Below are positions 24,142 to 24,846 of a stretch of 24,846 nt of DNA, one piece after another. Each line of letters opens with the position of its first letter. The first letter of the stretch is position 1. Below the pieces are notes generated by a model. It was not told the DNA's origin, searched no databases, and was given only the letters and a program-made list of their open reading frames with translations. This stretch comes from Myxococcales bacterium (GTDB lineage: Bacteria > Myxococcota > Myxococcia > Myxococcales > Myxococcaceae), in assembly GCA_003153055.1 (NCBI GenBank), contig PMBV01000139.1:1-24846 (forward strand), in the 5' to 3' direction. A program made the translations under genes and the position numbers.

Positions 24142-24846
24142 TCAGGGGCAGCCAACGCGAGTCGGCGCAACGACCACGTCGTCGTACCAGATGTTGCGTC
24201 CTGGACCGTGGTAGGTGGCGAACCCGAACTCGAACGTGGTGAACGCCGCCTTCGCGGGGGCCCAGGCGGTGGCGTTGATGATCTGCGTCTTGTCTGCGAA
24301 CACCTGCACGTCGCCGGTTGTACCGTCGAACATCGCCTCGAGGCAGTGCCAGGTGTCCTTGGGGAGCGCCTTGTTGGCCCCGCAGGTGTTGCCCGCTGGG
24401 AACAGCGCGTCGTGCTCGTTGAGGAGGACGCAGGTGAACTGCTCGGCGATCTCCACCCGGGACGTACTGTCGTGGTAGTTCGGGTTCGTCATCGCCTCGA
24501 GGAAGGCGTTGTGCCCGTCCTGCCCGATGTCTTGGTCGCTCTTGATGAAGAGCCGCACCCAAAAGGTGTTGGTTGGCACGGCGACGCCCAGCATCCGGAA
24601 ACTGAACGATCCCGTCGAGGTCACCTTGAGAGACTGCGCGCCGTCGAACGGAGCGGTCTTGTCCAGCGCCATCACCTGGTCGAACGTCGTACCGCCGCCG
24701 CTCTCATCTGGGTCCTGGAAGGTGGCGCCCTGCGGCAGGCCGCTCGCCTCCTCGAAACCGGAGCAGAAGTACGCGTCCGCAGGGCAAGTCCCTGGCGAAA
24801 CCGTGCCGCCTCCGCCTGTGCCGGTCGAGCCACCTCCTCCGCCGCC
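24142..24846 (-). CDS. Secreted protein with Gly-rich linker and jelly-roll-like domain (partial, 5' end outside window)
   Basis: The frame is open from the window edge and gives 234 C-terminal residues. It begins in a Gly/Ser/Thr linker (GGSTGTGGGG), common after the lipid anchor of myxobacterial lipoproteins. Then come TCPADAYFCSGFE and a beta-rich domain with VRLFIKSDQDIGQDGHN, CVLLNEHDALFPAGNTC, DTWHCLEAMFDGTTGDVQVF and FEFGFATYHGPGRNIWYDDV. The pattern of strands ending in W/Y-DDVVV resembles concanavalin A-like (LamG or polysaccharide-lyase-like) domains. Several cysteines may form disulfides. Function is unknown; sugar binding or cleavage at the surface is a guess. Part of its 3' end is repeated at 24033-24109. 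Confidence 0.78.
   Translation of the reverse strand, partial: GGGGGGSTGTGGGGTVSPGTCPADAYFCSGFEEASGLPQGATFQDPDESGGGTTFDQVMALDKTAPFDGAQSLKVTSTGSFSFRMLGVAVPTNTFWVRLFIKSDQDIGQDGHNAFLEAMTNPNYHDSTSRVEIAEQFTCVLLNEHDALFPAGNTCGANKALPKDTWHCLEAMFDGTTGDVQVFADKTQIINATAWAPAKAAFTTFEFGFATYHGPGRNIWYDDVVVAPTRVGCP
24172..24248 (-). repeat. Genuine copy of the repeated 3' segment
   Basis: This is the partner of 24033-24109 and lies inside the intact C-terminal coding part of the Gly-linker protein, covering its last strands (TTFEFGFATYHGPG to DDVV). Confidence 0.85.

Overview
The window is high-GC DNA with short intergenic gaps, many GTG/TTG starts and many four-base stop/start overlaps. The gene content fits a Myxococcota-type (former delta-proteobacterial) bacterium. 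The evidence is several exported lipoproteins, one with a Gly/Ser/Thr linker, a caspase-fold protease encoded with an ECF sigma factor, an M61 peptidase with a PDZ domain, and a proteobacterial-style molybdenum nitrogenase cluster with fdxB and nifQ. The lineage is an inference from gene content only; no rRNA or other marker gene is present.

Region 1 (1-6963, + strand) is the 3' part of a nif operon: nifD (5' end cut off by the window edge), nifK, nifE, nifN, nifX, a NifX-associated DUF269 gene, fdxB and nifQ. All are tightly spaced or overlapping. Together they supply the MoFe protein (NifDK), the FeMo-cofactor scaffold (NifEN), cofactor carriers, an electron donor and the molybdenum donor NifQ. 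A hairpin after nifQ (6988-7003) is a possible operon end.

Region 2 (7022-11477, + strand) holds an unrecognised single-TM protein, an alpha/beta hydrolase, then a three-gene envelope operon (a zinc-metallopeptidase lipoprotein and two probable outer-membrane beta-barrel proteins).

Region 3 (11478-12625) is a scar. A decayed nucleotidyltransferase gene (minus strand, at least three lesions) lies between two about 159-bp direct repeats. One repeat is the genuine 3' end of the neighbouring caspase gene and the other is an orphan copy of it.

Region 4 (12626-15824, minus strand) is a translationally coupled operon: ECF sigma factor, zinc-finger anti-sigma factor with one TM and a DUF4384-like sensor, and an exported caspase-like protease with an EF-hand-like loop and a hydrophobic C-terminal region. 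It looks like a stress-sensing circuit with a protease output.

Region 5 (15935-17631) is a TetR-family regulator divergent from an MDR-superfamily oxidoreductase. Two palindromes of the same design lie between them.

Region 6 (17854-19385, + strand) encodes an AmpD-like amidase with an SH3 domain followed by two small paralogous membrane proteins, reminiscent of a lysis cassette. After it comes a 304-bp stretch without an intact gene, which holds what may be a broken gene tail.

Region 7 (19690-22352, + strand) has a KirBac-type potassium channel and an acyl-CoA synthetase. Region 8 (22365-24846, minus strand) has an M61/PDZ lipoprotein and the 3' part of a Gly-linker secreted protein, whose last about 26 codons are duplicated as debris just downstream.
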